From: Pseudomonas furukawaii
GTDB lineage: Bacteria > Pseudomonadota > Gammaproteobacteria > Pseudomonadales > Pseudomonadaceae
DNA: 64,000 nucleotides
Assembly: GCF_002355475.1 (NCBI RefSeq)
Contig: NZ_AP014862.1
Location: 186,001-250,000 of the forward strand
Direction of reading: 5' to 3'
The position numbers and the translations under genes were made by a program. The notes beneath the pieces were generated by a model that worked only from the letters and a program-made list of their open reading frames with translations, was not told the DNA's origin and made no database searches. Shown here in pieces: positions 25,956-38,899 of this stretch (position 1 is the stretch's first letter; every line of letters begins with the position of its first letter).

Positions 25956-27314
25956 ATGACTACCAAGCTCGACCAGCTGACCAGCTGGCTGAAAGAACGC
26001 AAAATCACCGAAGTTGAATGCTTGATCAGTGATCTTACCGGCATCGCGCGCGGCAAGATCTCGCCGACCAACAAGTTCCTCGACGAGAAGGGCATGCGCC
26101 TCCCCGAGAGCGTGCTGCTGCAGACCGTCACCGGCGACTATGTTGAAGACGACATCTATTACGACCTGCTCGATCCGGCGGACATCGACATGTTCTGCCG
26201 CCCGGACGAGAAGGCCGTTTTCCTGGTGCCCTGGGCCATCGAGCCCACCGCCATGGTGATCCACGACACCTTCGACAAGCAGGGCAACCCCATCGAGCTG
26301 TCGCCCCGCAACCTCCTGAAGAAGGTGCTCAAGCTTTACGCCGACAAGGGCTGGAAGCCCATCGTGGCGCCGGAGATGGAGTTCTACCTGACCAAGCGCT
26401 GCGACGACCCGGACTTCCCCCTGCAGGCCCCGCTGGGGCGCTCGGGCCGGCCGGAAACCGGTCGCCAGTCCTTCTCCATCGACGCGGCGAACGAGTTCGA
26501 TCCGCTGTTCGAGGACATGTACGACTGGTGCGAGATGCAGGACCTGGACCTGGACACCCTGATCCATGAGGAAGGTCCGGCGCAGATGGAAATCAACTTC
26601 CGTCACGGCGATGCCCTCGATCTGGCCGACCAGATCCTGGTGTTCAAGCGCACCATGCGCGAGGCGGCGCTCAAGCACAACGTGGCCGCCACCTTCATGG
26701 CCAAGCCGATCACCGACGAACCGGGCAGCGCCATGCACCTGCACCAGAGCGTGGTGGACATCAAGACCGGGATGAACATCTTCTCCAACGACGATGGCTC
26801 CATGAGCGAGCTGTTCCTCCACCACATCGGCGGCCTGCAGAAGTACATCCCCGAGGTGCTGCCGCTGTTCGCGCCCAACGTGAACTCCTTCCGCCGCTTC
26901 CTGCCGGATACCTCCGCGCCGGTGAACGTGGAGTGGGGCGAGGAGAACCGCACCGTGGGCCTGCGCGTACCGGATGCCGGCCCGCAGAACCGTCGTGTGG
27001 AGAACCGCCTGGCCGGTGCCGACGCCAACCCCTACCTGGCCATCGCCGCCAGCCTGCTGTGCGGCTACATCGGCATGGTGGAGGGCGTGAACCCCAGTGC
27101 GCCGGTGAAGGGGCGCGGCTACGAACGTCGCAACCTGCGCCTTCCGCTGACCCTGGAAGCCGCCCTGGAGCGCATGGAGTCCTGCCGCGACATCGAGAAG
27201 TACCTGAGCAGCAAGTTCGTCCAGGCCTATGTGGCGGTCAAGCGCGCCGAGCATGAGAACTTCAAGCGGGTGATCAGCTCCTGGGAGCGGGAGTTCCTGC
27301 TGCTCTCCGTCTGA
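25956..27314 (+). CDS. spuB: Gamma-glutamylpolyamine synthetase, second paralogue
   Basis: 452 residues, glutamine-synthetase fold, paralogue of SpuI: EVECLISDLTGIARGKI, APEMEFYLT, GPAQMEINFRHGD, GSAMHLHQSVVD, NVNSFRRF, NRTVGLRVP. It glutamylates a polyamine; the two synthetases of this cluster presumably differ in preference. The ATG at 25956 with GAGG at 25947-25950 was chosen; the frame is open from 25776 but begins inside spuA. The 142-nt leader is unusually long for a gene within a cluster. Confidence 0.93.
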   Translation: MTTKLDQLTSWLKERKITEVECLISDLTGIARGKISPTNKFLDEKGMRLPESVLLQTVTGDYVEDDIYYDLLDPADIDMFCRPDEKAVFLVPWAIEPTAMVIHDTFDKQGNPIELSPRNLLKKVLKLYADKGWKPIVAPEMEFYLTKRCDDPDFPLQAPLGRSGRPETGRQSFSIDAANEFDPLFEDMYDWCEMQDLDLDTLIHEEGPAQMEINFRHGDALDLADQILVFKRTMREAALKHNVAATFMAKPITDEPGSAMHLHQSVVDIKTGMNIFSNDDGSMSELFLHHIGGLQKYIPEVLPLFAPNVNSFRRFLPDTSAPVNVEWGEENRTVGLRVPDAGPQNRRVENRLAGADANPYLAIAASLLCGYIGMVEGVNPSAPVKGRGYERRNLRLPLTLEAALERMESCRDIEKYLSSKFVQAYVAVKRAEHENFKRVISSWEREFLLLSV

Positions 27315-27380
27315 TCCACAACGGGAGCCGGCCCCCGTGGCCGGCCCTCCAGAGATGTGTTTACCGAGGTAAGTAAGTAG

Positions 27381-30007
<2,627 letters not shown>

Positions 30008-30022
30008 GCACGGTATCCGAGC

Positions 30023-30044
30023 CCGGCGGGAATGGTCCCGCCGG
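30023..30044 (+). terminator. Hairpin between spuD and spuE
   Basis: Perfect 9-bp arms CCGGCGGGA/TCCCGCCGG with a 4-nt loop, 15 nt after the spuD stop. There is no U-run. Such stems behind binding-protein genes commonly stabilise the upstream mRNA and reduce downstream expression. Confidence 0.55.
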
Positions 30045-30080
30045 TGCCCGGACCGCGACGCTGAGTTCCGCGAGTTCTAA

Positions 30081-31241
<1,161 letters not shown>

Positions 31242-31381
31242 TAACCGGCCGGTCGGGCGCGTGGTGTGGCGTGCCCGCCGGTCCAACCAGGCCTAGCCAG
31301 GCAGGATGCCCGGCGTGCGCCCATGCGGTATAAACGCGCCCGGCCGCGGTGGTCGGGTCGCAAAATTCTGGGAGTGTGGTA

Positions 31382-32524
31382 ATGGCAATAGCCTCCGGTG
31401 CCTACAAGAAAGCCCTCGAAGGCAACCAGCAACCCAAAGAGGTTCTGGTGAAGATCGACCGGGTAACCAAGAAGTTCGATGAGACCGTGGCCGTGGACGA
31501 TGTGTCCCTGACCATCAACAAGGGTGAGATCTTCGCTCTGCTCGGTGGCTCCGGTTCGGGTAAATCCACCCTGCTGCGGATGCTGGCCGGTTTCGAGCGC
31601 CCCTCCGAGGGCCGCATCATGCTGGACGGGGTGGACATCACCGACATGCCGCCCTATGAGCGGCCCATCAACATGATGTTCCAGTCCTATGCGCTCTTCC
31701 CGCATATGACTGTTGCGCAGAACATCGCCTTCGGACTCAAACAGGACAGGCTGCCCGCAGCCGAGATCGACGCCCGGGTCAACGAGATGCTCAAGCTCGT
31801 GCACATGACCCAGTACGCCAAGCGCAAGCCGCACCAGCTCTCCGGTGGCCAGCGCCAGCGTGTCGCCCTGGCCCGTTCCCTGGCCAAGCGTCCCAAGCTG
31901 CTGCTGCTGGACGAGCCCATGGGCGCCCTGGACAAGAAGCTGCGCTCGCAGATGCAGTTGGAGCTGGTGGAGATCATCGAGCGCGTGGGCGTGACCTGCG
32001 TGATGGTGACTCACGACCAGGAAGAGGCCATGACCATGGCCCAGCGCATCGCCATCATGCACCTGGGCTGCATCGAGCAGATCGGCAGCCCGGTGGACAT
32101 CTACGAGACCCCGATCAACCGCCTGGTGTGCGAGTTCATCGGCAGCGTCAACCTGTTCGAAGGCGAAGTGGTGGAGGACGAGGAAGCCCACGCCCTGATC
32201 GCCTGCCCGCAGCTGGAGCGCCCGATCTACGTCGGCCACGGCGTGACCACTTCCGTCCAGGACAAGCGCATCACCTACGCCCTGCGTCCGGAGAAGCTGC
32301 TGGTCACCACCGAGCAGCCGGACTGCCAGTACAACTGGTCCCGCGGCAGGGTGCATGACATCGCCTACCTCGGCGGCCACTCGGTGTTCTACGTGCAGCT
32401 GCCCAATGGTTCCATCGTCCAGTCCTTCGTCGCCAACGCGGAACGTCGCGGCGCCCGTCCCACCTGGGAAGACGAAGTGTACGTGTGGTGGGAGGACGAC
32501 AGCGGAGTGGTGCTGCGGTCATGA
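31382..32524 (+). CDS. spuF: Polyamine ABC transporter ATP-binding protein
   Basis: 380 residues of the PotA/PotG type: Walker A GGSGSGKS at 55-62, signature LSGGQRQR from 153, Walker B LLLLDEP at 173-179, then a C-terminal TOBE-like regulatory domain (ITYALRPEKLLV). Energises uptake through SpuG and SpuH. The ATG at 31382 has GGAG at 31371-31374; 11 in-frame codons upstream were dropped. The stop overlaps the spuG start (ATGA). Confidence 0.95.
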   Translation: MAIASGAYKKALEGNQQPKEVLVKIDRVTKKFDETVAVDDVSLTINKGEIFALLGGSGSGKSTLLRMLAGFERPSEGRIMLDGVDITDMPPYERPINMMFQSYALFPHMTVAQNIAFGLKQDRLPAAEIDARVNEMLKLVHMTQYAKRKPHQLSGGQRQRVALARSLAKRPKLLLLDEPMGALDKKLRSQMQLELVEIIERVGVTCVMVTHDQEEAMTMAQRIAIMHLGCIEQIGSPVDIYETPINRLVCEFIGSVNLFEGEVVEDEEAHALIACPQLERPIYVGHGVTTSVQDKRITYALRPEKLLVTTEQPDCQYNWSRGRVHDIAYLGGHSVFYVQLPNGSIVQSFVANAERRGARPTWEDEVYVWWEDDSGVVLRS

Positions 32525-33429
32525 AAATCGCCAAACTGAAACGCCTGGTCCCTACCGGCCGGCATCTCGTCATCGGGGTCCCGTTCTTCTGGCTCTTCCT
32601 GTTCTTCCTGCTGCCCTTCGCCATCGTGCTGAAGATCAGCTTCGCGGAAGCGGATGTGGCGATCCCGCCCTACACCGACATTTATGCCTGGGCGGATAAC
32701 CAGATCCAGCTCATCCTCAACCTGGGCAACTACTTCCTGCTCAGCGAGGACGAACTCTACCTGGCCGCCTACCTGGGCTCGCTGAAGGTCGCGTTCTTCA
32801 GCACCCTGCTGTGCCTGCTCATCGGCTACCCGATGGCCTACGCCATCGCCCGGGCCAGCAAGGAAGCGCAGACCGTGCTGCTGCTGCTGATCATGATGCC
32901 GACCTGGACCGCGATCCTGATCCGCGTCTATGCCTGGATGGGCATCCTCAGCAACAACGGCCTGCTCAACAGCCTGCTGATGGGCATCGGCCTGATCGAC
33001 CAGCCGCTGCAGATACTCAACACCAACCTGGCGGTCTACATCGGCGTGGTCTACTCCTACCTGCCGTTCATGGTGCTGCCGCTCTACGCCAACCTCGTCA
33101 AGCACGATCCCAGCCTGCTGGAAGCCGCCTCCGACCTGGGGTCGAGCAACTTCAACAGCTTCTGGAAGATCACCGTGCCACTGTCCAAGAACGGCATCAT
33201 CGCCGGCTCCATGCTGGTGTTCATCCCGGTGGTGGGCGAGTTCGTGATCCCGGAACTGCTGGGCGGCCCGGAGACCCTGATGATCGGCAAGGTGCTGTGG
33301 CAGGAGTTCTTCAATAACCGCGACTGGCCGGTGGCCTCCGCCCTGGCGGTGGTGATGCTGGCGATCCTGCTGATCCCGATCATCCTCTTCAACAAGAACC
33401 AGGCGAAGGAACTGGAGGGCAAGGTATGA
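32521..33429 (+). CDS. spuG: Polyamine ABC transporter permease 1
   Basis: 302 residues, PotB/PotH type with about six membrane helices. The EAA coupling loop reads EAASDLGSSNFNSFWKITVP. It forms the translocation pore with SpuH. The ATG overlaps the spuF TGA and the stop overlaps the spuH ATG, each by 4 nt, so the three are translationally coupled. Confidence 0.95.
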   Translation: MKIAKLKRLVPTGRHLVIGVPFFWLFLFFLLPFAIVLKISFAEADVAIPPYTDIYAWADNQIQLILNLGNYFLLSEDELYLAAYLGSLKVAFFSTLLCLLIGYPMAYAIARASKEAQTVLLLLIMMPTWTAILIRVYAWMGILSNNGLLNSLLMGIGLIDQPLQILNTNLAVYIGVVYSYLPFMVLPLYANLVKHDPSLLEAASDLGSSNFNSFWKITVPLSKNGIIAGSMLVFIPVVGEFVIPELLGGPETLMIGKVLWQEFFNNRDWPVASALAVVMLAILLIPIILFNKNQAKELEGKV

Positions 33430-34310
33430 AGCGCTTCAGTTTCTCCAATCTGATGCTCTGGGTGGGGCTGCTGTTCATCTACCTGCCCATGGTCATCCTG
33501 GTGATCTACTCCTTCAACGCCTCCAAGCTGGTGACGGTCTGGGGCGGCTGGTCGGTGAAGTGGTACGTGGGCCTGCTGGACAACACCCAGTTGATGAACT
33601 CGGTGTTCCGCTCGCTGGAAATCGCCCTCTATACCGCGATTGCCGCCGTGGCCCTGGGCACCCTGGCCGCCTTCGTGCTCACCCGCATCCCGCGTTTCCG
33701 TGGCCGCACGCTGTTCGGTGGCATGGTGACCGCGCCGCTGGTGATGCCCGAGGTGATCACCGGTCTGTCGCTGCTGCTGCTCTTCGTGGCCATGGCCCAG
33801 CTCGTGGGCTGGCCGGAGGAGCGTGGCCTGGTGACCATCTGGATCGCCCACACCACCTTCTGTTCGGCCTACGTGGCCATCGTGGTGTCGGCGCGCCTGC
33901 GGGAGCTGGACCTGTCCATCGAGGAGGCGGCCATGGACCTGGGCGCCCGCCCGTGGAAGGTGTTCATCCTGATCACCATCCCGATGATCGCCCCGTCGCT
34001 CGCGGCGGGCGGCATGATGTCCTTCGCCCTGTCCCTGGACGACCTGGTGCTGGCGAGCTTCGTGTCCGGTCCTGGCTCCACTACCCTGCCGATGGAGGTC
34101 TTCTCCGCCGTGCGCCTGGGCGTGAAACCGGAGATCAACGCCGTGGCGAGCCTGATCCTGCTGAGCGTCTCGCTGTTCACCTTCCTGGCCTGGTACTTCA
34201 CCCGCAAGGCCGAGGAGCGTCGCAAGCGCGCCATCCAGCAGGCCATGGAGGTCATGGCCGAGGAAGCCGGCGGTGCCAACTGGAAGCCGGGTTCCACCCA
34301 GACCGCCTGA
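33426..34310 (+). CDS. spuH: Polyamine ABC transporter permease 2
   Basis: 294 residues, PotC/PotI type, about six membrane helices; the EAA loop reads EEAAMDLGARPWKVFILITIP. Last gene of the importer, followed by a hairpin terminator at 34329-34352. The C-terminal tail after the last helix is charged (KAEERRKRAIQQAMEVMAEE) and longer than in PotC. Confidence 0.95.
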   Translation: MKRFSFSNLMLWVGLLFIYLPMVILVIYSFNASKLVTVWGGWSVKWYVGLLDNTQLMNSVFRSLEIALYTAIAAVALGTLAAFVLTRIPRFRGRTLFGGMVTAPLVMPEVITGLSLLLLFVAMAQLVGWPEERGLVTIWIAHTTFCSAYVAIVVSARLRELDLSIEEAAMDLGARPWKVFILITIPMIAPSLAAGGMMSFALSLDDLVLASFVSGPGSTTLPMEVFSAVRLGVKPEINAVASLILLSVSLFTFLAWYFTRKAEERRKRAIQQAMEVMAEEAGGANWKPGSTQTA

Positions 34311-34328
34311 TCCGGCGATCGAACGCGC

Positions 34329-34352
34329 AAAGGCCACCTTCGGGTGGCCTTT
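34329..34352 (+). terminator. Terminator of the spu operon
   Basis: Perfect 10-bp arms AAAGGCCACC/GGTGGCCTTT with a TTCG tetraloop, 18 nt after the spuH stop. The U-run is short (TTTGTCGTTT), but position and stem are typical. Confidence 0.8.
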
Positions 34353-34397
34353 GTCGTTTCAGGAACCTGGGGCTATCGGTGCGTGGGCGGATCCATT

Positions 34398-34418
34398 GGC
34401 GATTGAATTCGCTCACAG
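34398..34418. repeat. REP-like dispersed element, copy A
   Basis: GGCGATTGAATTCGCTCAC followed by AGGCG. A related sequence, GGCGATCGAGTTCGCCCC followed by AGGCG, occurs at 54590-54618. The GCGA/TCGC ends pair. Both copies lie between convergent genes. Confidence 0.4.
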
Positions 34419-34434
34419 GCGCCGATGGCCCTGT

Positions 34435-35187
34435 TCAGTCCTGCAGGTCGAAGCGTACATCCCCCAGCAGGGCGCCATAGGGCCCGTAGCTGCGCTCCAC
34501 CAACTCGCGGCTGCCATCGGCGCGGACGATCAGCGCCGAGCTGGCGCGGGTGCCGTAGGTGCGGGTGGCGATGAACACGCTGGAGAGCATGCGCTCTGTG
34601 TTCAGCCCCACGCCGGTTTCCGGGAGGATGTGGTCCGGCGCCTGCTCCGGGTCGTGCAGCAGGTTAAGCAGGGCATCGGTGGAAGGCGGCTCCAGGCACT
34701 CGGCGATCGCCGCCTTGCCGCGCTCCACCTTGGGCCAGGGCGTATCCAGGTCGGCGTTGGAGACGCCGTAGACGCCTGGCCCCAGGTTGATCGGGCCGCC
34801 ACTGCGGGGGTTGAGGAACCAGAGTTCGCGGTCGTCCCCCACCAGCAGGTTGAAACCCGAATAGTCGCCTGCCCGGCGCAGGGCGTCCTCGAGGAATTCC
34901 CCGGGCCCCATCTCGCCGCGCAGGAACTGCACGCAGAGTTCGCCACGGGTTCGCCCCACCGGAGGCGTGCGTGGATCGCGGATATTGGTGAGGGCGGCGA
35001 AGCGGCCACGGGGGCCGGCACCCAGCCAGGTTCCTCCGGCTTCCAGGTCGCGGCCGGCGACGACACCGGGCGCGTCTTCCCAGCGGGCGAGGGGGAGGGT
35101 GGGGCGGGCGTAGAATTCGTCGCGGTTAGCGGCGAGCACCAGCGGGACGTCGTGTCCGGGGCGCCATGCGAATACGATCAGGCACAT
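34435..35187 (-). CDS. NRDE-family (TANGO2-like) protein
   Basis: 250 residues. It begins MCLIVFAWR, so Cys2 may become an N-terminal nucleophile, and carries the naming motif ANRDEF at 20-25, then GRDLEAGGTWLG, FAALTNIRD and DYSGFNLLVGD, all typical of the family. Human TANGO2 has been linked to metabolism and haem handling; bacterial roles are unsettled. It is a single gene on the minus strand, convergent with the spu operon. Confidence 0.88.
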   Translation of the reverse strand: MCLIVFAWRPGHDVPLVLAANRDEFYARPTLPLARWEDAPGVVAGRDLEAGGTWLGAGPRGRFAALTNIRDPRTPPVGRTRGELCVQFLRGEMGPGEFLEDALRRAGDYSGFNLLVGDDRELWFLNPRSGGPINLGPGVYGVSNADLDTPWPKVERGKAAIAECLEPPSTDALLNLLHDPEQAPDHILPETGVGLNTERMLSSVFIATRTYGTRASSALIVRADGSRELVERSYGPYGALLGDVRFDLQD

Positions 35188-35338
35188 GGGGTCGTCTCCT
35201 TCTTGTGAGCCGGAGTGTAGCAGGCGGCAACCAATCTTCCTGCACGCGGGAGTCCCCGGTCCCGCCGGGCATCCATCGCCCCCGGTGGAGTGGAAATCGG
35301 CCTTCCGTTAACATGCCGCTTTGTTTTCGGGGGTGTCC

Positions 35339-36121
35339 ATGGAATTCCTGCTCTACCTGGTACTCGGTGCTTGCGCCGGCGTACTGGCCGGGCTGTTCGG
35401 TGTAGGTGGCGGCATGATCATCGTGCCGGTGCTGGTATTCAGCTTCACCGCCCATGGATTCGACGTTGGCATCCTGACTCACCTGGCGGTAGGCACTTCG
35501 CTGGCTACCATCATCTTCACCTCGGTCAACTCGGTCCGTGAACACCATCGCAAAGGGGCGGTGCGCTGGCCCATCTTCGCCTGGATGGCCCTGGGTATCC
35601 TCGCTGGCGCCGGCCTCGGCTCCCTCACCGCCACCGCCATCCAGGGGCCGGTGCTGCAGAAGATCATCGGCGTGTTCGCCATACTGGTGGCCCTGCAGAT
35701 GGGGCTGGACCTGAAACCCAAGGCCAGCCGCGGTGTCCCAGGCAAGCCCGGTTTGACGGCGGCGGGCGTGGTGATCGGTTGGGCCTCGGCCATCTTCGGC
35801 ATCGGAGGTGGCTCGCTGACCGTGCCCTTCCTGGTCTGGCGCAGCCTGCCCATCCAGCAGGCGGTGGCGACCTCTTCCGCCTGCGGCCTGCCCATCGCGG
35901 CGGCGGGTGCGTTGTCCTTCATGGCCCTGGGCTGGAACCACGAGCAGTTGCCGCCTTACAGCCTGGGCTTCGTCTATCTTCCGGCGCTGGTGGGTATCGC
36001 CGTCACCAGCATGTTCTTCGCCCGCTTCGGCGCTCGGCTGGCCCATCGGCTCTCGCCGCGACTGCTGAAGCGACTGTTCGCCCTGCTGCTGGTGTCAGTG
36101 GGCCTGAACTTCCTGATCTAA
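35339..36121 (+). CDS. TauE/SafE (TSUP) family permease
   Basis: 260 residues, about eight membrane helices in two repeats, each with the family motif: [15 protein letters not shown] (near 22-36) and [16 protein letters not shown] (near 160). Members export or import sulfite, sulfonates or related anions; the substrate here is unknown. ATG 35339 was chosen; a TTG at 35321 would add six residues. The stop lies 9 nt before lgt, with AGGAG in between. Confidence 0.88.
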   Translation: MEFLLYLVLGACAGVLAGLFGVGGGMIIVPVLVFSFTAHGFDVGILTHLAVGTSLATIIFTSVNSVREHHRKGAVRWPIFAWMALGILAGAGLGSLTATAIQGPVLQKIIGVFAILVALQMGLDLKPKASRGVPGKPGLTAAGVVIGWASAIFGIGGGSLTVPFLVWRSLPIQQAVATSSACGLPIAAAGALSFMALGWNHEQLPPYSLGFVYLPALVGIAVTSMFFARFGARLAHRLSPRLLKRLFALLLVSVGLNFLI

Positions 36122-36130
36122 GGAGCTGTG

Positions 36131-36934
36131 ATGCTGGCTTATCCCCAGATCGACCCGGTGGCCATCGCCCTGGGCCCGTTGAAGATCCACTGGTACGGCC
36201 TGATGTACCTGATCGGTATCGGGGGCGCCTGGTGGCTGGCCTCGCGCCGACTCAAGGCCTTCGACCCCACCTGGAGCCGCGAGAAGCTCTCCGACCTGGT
36301 GTTCTGGGTCGCCCTCGGCGTGATCGCCGGCGGACGCCTGGGCTACGTGCTGTTCTACGACCTGTCGGCCTACCTGGCCAATCCGCTGCTGATCCTCGAA
36401 GTGTGGAAGGGTGGCATGTCCTTCCATGGCGGCCTCATCGGCGTGATGCTGGCCACCCTCTGGTTCGGCAAGCGGAACAACAAGAGCTTCTTCCAGCTCA
36501 TGGACTTCATCGCGCCCCTGGTACCCATCGGCCTCGGGGCCGGCCGCATCGGCAACTTCATCAATGCCGAACTCTGGGGCAAGGCCACCGACCTGCCCTG
36601 GGCGATGATCTTCCCCACCGACCCGGCCCAGCTGCCGCGTCATCCGTCCCAGCTCTACCAGTTCGCCCTGGAGGGCGTGGCGCTGTTCGCCATCCTCTGG
36701 TTCTACTCACGCAAGCCCCGGCCGACCATGGCCGTCTCCGGCATGTTCGCGCTCTTCTACGGCCTCTTCCGCTTCGCCGTGGAGTTCGTCCGCGTGCCGG
36801 ATGCCCAGCTCGGCTACCTGGCCTTCGGCTGGCTGACCATGGGCCAGATCCTCTGCCTGCCGATGATCGTCGGCGGCATCGCATTGATCGTCTGGGCGTA
36901 CCGTCGTCAGGACGCCCAAGGAGTGACCCCGTGA
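36131..36934 (+). CDS. lgt: Prolipoprotein diacylglyceryl transferase
   Basis: Transfers diacylglycerol from phosphatidylglycerol to the lipobox cysteine of prolipoproteins in the inner membrane. 267 residues, seven helices. The Lgt signature [13 protein letters not shown] is at 138-150, and MSFHGGLIG (96-104) holds the essential His. AGGAG at 36121-36125 points to ATG 36131 rather than GTG 36128. The stop overlaps the GTG of thyA. Confidence 0.96.
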   Translation: MLAYPQIDPVAIALGPLKIHWYGLMYLIGIGGAWWLASRRLKAFDPTWSREKLSDLVFWVALGVIAGGRLGYVLFYDLSAYLANPLLILEVWKGGMSFHGGLIGVMLATLWFGKRNNKSFFQLMDFIAPLVPIGLGAGRIGNFINAELWGKATDLPWAMIFPTDPAQLPRHPSQLYQFALEGVALFAILWFYSRKPRPTMAVSGMFALFYGLFRFAVEFVRVPDAQLGYLAFGWLTMGQILCLPMIVGGIALIVWAYRRQDAQGVTP

Positions 36935-37725
36935 AACAGTACCTCGACCTGATGCGCCGCGTGCGCGAGACCGGCACCTTCAAGAGCGACCGCACCGGCA
37001 CCGGCACCTATAGCGTGTTCGGCCACCAGATGCGCTTCGACCTGGCCGAGGGCTTTCCCCTGGTCACCACCAAGAAATGCCACCTGAAATCCATCGTCCA
37101 CGAGCTGCTGTGGTTCCTCCAGGGCGACACCAATATCCAGTACCTCAAGGACAACGGCGTCTCCATCTGGGACGAGTGGGCCGACGAGAACGGCGAGCTG
37201 GGCCCGGTGTATGGCTACCAGTGGCGCAGCTGGCCGACCCCCAACGGCGAGTCCATCGACCAGATCACCAAGCTGATCGAGATGATCCGCAAGAACCCGG
37301 ATTCGCGTCGCCTGATCGTCTCCGCCTGGAACCCGGCCCTGGTGGACGAGATGGCCCTGCCGCCCTGCCATGCGCTGTTCCAGTTCTACGTGGCCGAGGG
37401 CAAGCTCAGCTGCCAGCTCTACCAGCGCTCGGCGGACATCTTCCTCGGCGTGCCCTTCAACATCGCCAGCTACGCCCTGCTGACCCTGATGGTGGCCCAG
37501 GTCTGCGACCTCGCGCCCGGCGAGTTCATCTGGACCGGCGGCGACTGCCACCTCTATGCCAACCACCTGGAACAGGCCGACCTGCAGCTCACCCGCGAGC
37601 CGCTGCCGCTGCCGACCATGAAGCTCAATCCCGAAGTGAAGGACCTGTTCGCCTTCCGCTTCGAGGACTTCGAGCTGGTGGGCTATCAGGCCCACCCCCA
37701 CATCAAGGCCCCGGTGGCCGTCTGA
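36931..37725 (+). CDS. thyA: Thymidylate synthase
   Basis: Makes dTMP from dUMP with methylenetetrahydrofolate. 264 residues, as in E. coli. Catalytic Cys146 in [28 protein letters not shown], and the end [10 protein letters not shown] complete the family pattern. The GTG start at 36931 overlaps the lgt stop (GTGA), with AAGGAG at 36918-36923. A GC hairpin, CCGGGGCG/CGCCCCGG, follows at 37733-37751. The lgt-thyA pairing is common in gammaproteobacteria. Confidence 0.97.
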   Translation: MKQYLDLMRRVRETGTFKSDRTGTGTYSVFGHQMRFDLAEGFPLVTTKKCHLKSIVHELLWFLQGDTNIQYLKDNGVSIWDEWADENGELGPVYGYQWRSWPTPNGESIDQITKLIEMIRKNPDSRRLIVSAWNPALVDEMALPPCHALFQFYVAEGKLSCQLYQRSADIFLGVPFNIASYALLTLMVAQVCDLAPGEFIWTGGDCHLYANHLEQADLQLTREPLPLPTMKLNPEVKDLFAFRFEDFELVGYQAHPHIKAPVAV

Positions 37726-37732
37726 CCCGTCG

Positions 37733-37751
37733 CCGGGGCGTTTCGCCCCGG
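37733..37751 (+). terminator. Hairpin after thyA
   Basis: Arms CCGGGGCG/CGCCCCGG with a 3-nt loop, 7 nt past the thyA stop. No U-run; probably a weak terminator or 3'-end stabiliser ahead of the RNase T2 gene. Confidence 0.45.
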
Positions 37752-37773
37752 GCGGCCTTCGCCAGGATCCGTC

Positions 37774-38772
37774 ATGAAAGCCCCGTTCGCCGTCCTGCTC
37801 ACCGGATTCGTCGGCCTCTGGTCGAGCTTCGCCACCGCCGAGCCGGCCCAGGGCAGCTTCGTCGCTGCCCAGACGTGCGAGGCCTTCCAGTCCATCCGCA
37901 AGCGGACCAACCCCGATGACGCCAAGGTAAGACCCGGCCAGCGCTACGAGGTCGTGGAGGTGAACAAGCGCGATTACGACTGGCTGCGGGTGCGCATCCC
38001 GGACAGCCCGACGCCGCTGCGCTGGGTCGCCGCCTCGTGCGGCAGCGTGGAAGGGCTGGCGTTCAACACCGGCGATACCGAGCGGTCCGAGGCCGGCGGC
38101 GATGTCTGCCGCCAGCCGGACCAGCATGACGGCTACGTGCTGGCCGCCACCTGGCAGCCGGGTTTCTGCGAGCACGTGCCATTCAAGGGGCGCAAGCCCG
38201 AGTGCGACGCCCTCGCCTCCGGCGAGCTGCAGGCGCGCCACCTGACCCTGCACGGGCTCTGGCCCAACCGCCAGTCCTGTGGAAAAAACTACGGCCACTG
38301 CGACGGGCCGGCGTTGAGACTCTCCGAGTCGACCCTGGAGCATGTGCGCCCCTGGATGCCCAACTTTCAGTTCGGCACGAGCTTCGGCCGCTACCAGTGG
38401 GACAAGCATGGCGTCTGCCAGACCCAGATGGATGACGACGCCTACTTCCGTCGGGCTGCCGATCTCGTTCGCCAACTGGACGCCACCCGCGCCGGCCAGT
38501 ACGTCGTCGAGAACATCGGCGGCGCCATTTCCAGGCAGGCGTTCTACCAGCGCGTGACGGAGGAGTTCGGCAGCGCCAGGGCCGGCAACAACATCCTGTT
38601 GATCTGCGCCAAGGGCAACTACCTGCAGGAGATCCGGGTGTCGCTTCCCCGCGAGCTGAAGCCCGCCGATAGCCTGGTGGGCGTCATGGACGGGCAATTC
38701 GCCCCCCGCCGCCCGGACGATCGCAACGCCTGCCGGGGGGACCGCATCCTGATCGAGGCGGCGGGTTCGTGA
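37774..38772 (+). CDS. Exported RNase T2-family protein with altered second active-site motif
   Basis: 332 residues: signal peptide of about 22 (ending FATA-EP), an N-terminal region at about 30-92 that looks like an SH3-like domain bounded by cysteines, then the RNase T2 domain. CAS I is intact (LTLHGLWPN, His160). CAS II reads YQWDKHGVC (207-215): Lys211 and His212 are kept, but the catalytic Glu of the family (HEWxKHG; YEYAKHG in E. coli RNase I as I recall it) is Gln208. Eight or more cysteines fit periplasmic disulfides. It may be a low-activity nuclease or an RNA-binding relative. Confidence 0.85.
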   Translation: MKAPFAVLLTGFVGLWSSFATAEPAQGSFVAAQTCEAFQSIRKRTNPDDAKVRPGQRYEVVEVNKRDYDWLRVRIPDSPTPLRWVAASCGSVEGLAFNTGDTERSEAGGDVCRQPDQHDGYVLAATWQPGFCEHVPFKGRKPECDALASGELQARHLTLHGLWPNRQSCGKNYGHCDGPALRLSESTLEHVRPWMPNFQFGTSFGRYQWDKHGVCQTQMDDDAYFRRAADLVRQLDATRAGQYVVENIGGAISRQAFYQRVTEEFGSARAGNNILLICAKGNYLQEIRVSLPRELKPADSLVGVMDGQFAPRRPDDRNACRGDRILIEAAGS

Positions 38773-38821
38773 GGCCTGATCAGGTCTTTTGCCGAGCGGC
38801 TCTCTGATTGAGGCGCGACGC

Positions 38822-38870
38822 CTTACATAAGACTGCTTATATGTAAGAAATACGCCTTATTCCTTACATA
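38822..38870. repeat. Three copies of CTTACATA around an inverted repeat
   Basis: CTTACATA (38822-38829) and its reverse complement TATGTAAG (38840-38847) are 10 bp apart; a third direct copy is at 38863-38870. All lie in a 127-bp AT-rich gap between two convergent stop codons. No assignment possible. Confidence 0.5.
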
Positions 38871-38899
38871 TGATTTTTGCACTGTAAGCGCGTGCCCTT

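Noticed and set aside
36907-38697. 596-codon minus-strand frame across thyA and the RNase T2 gene
   Set aside because: It overlaps two clear plus-strand genes and shows no domain.
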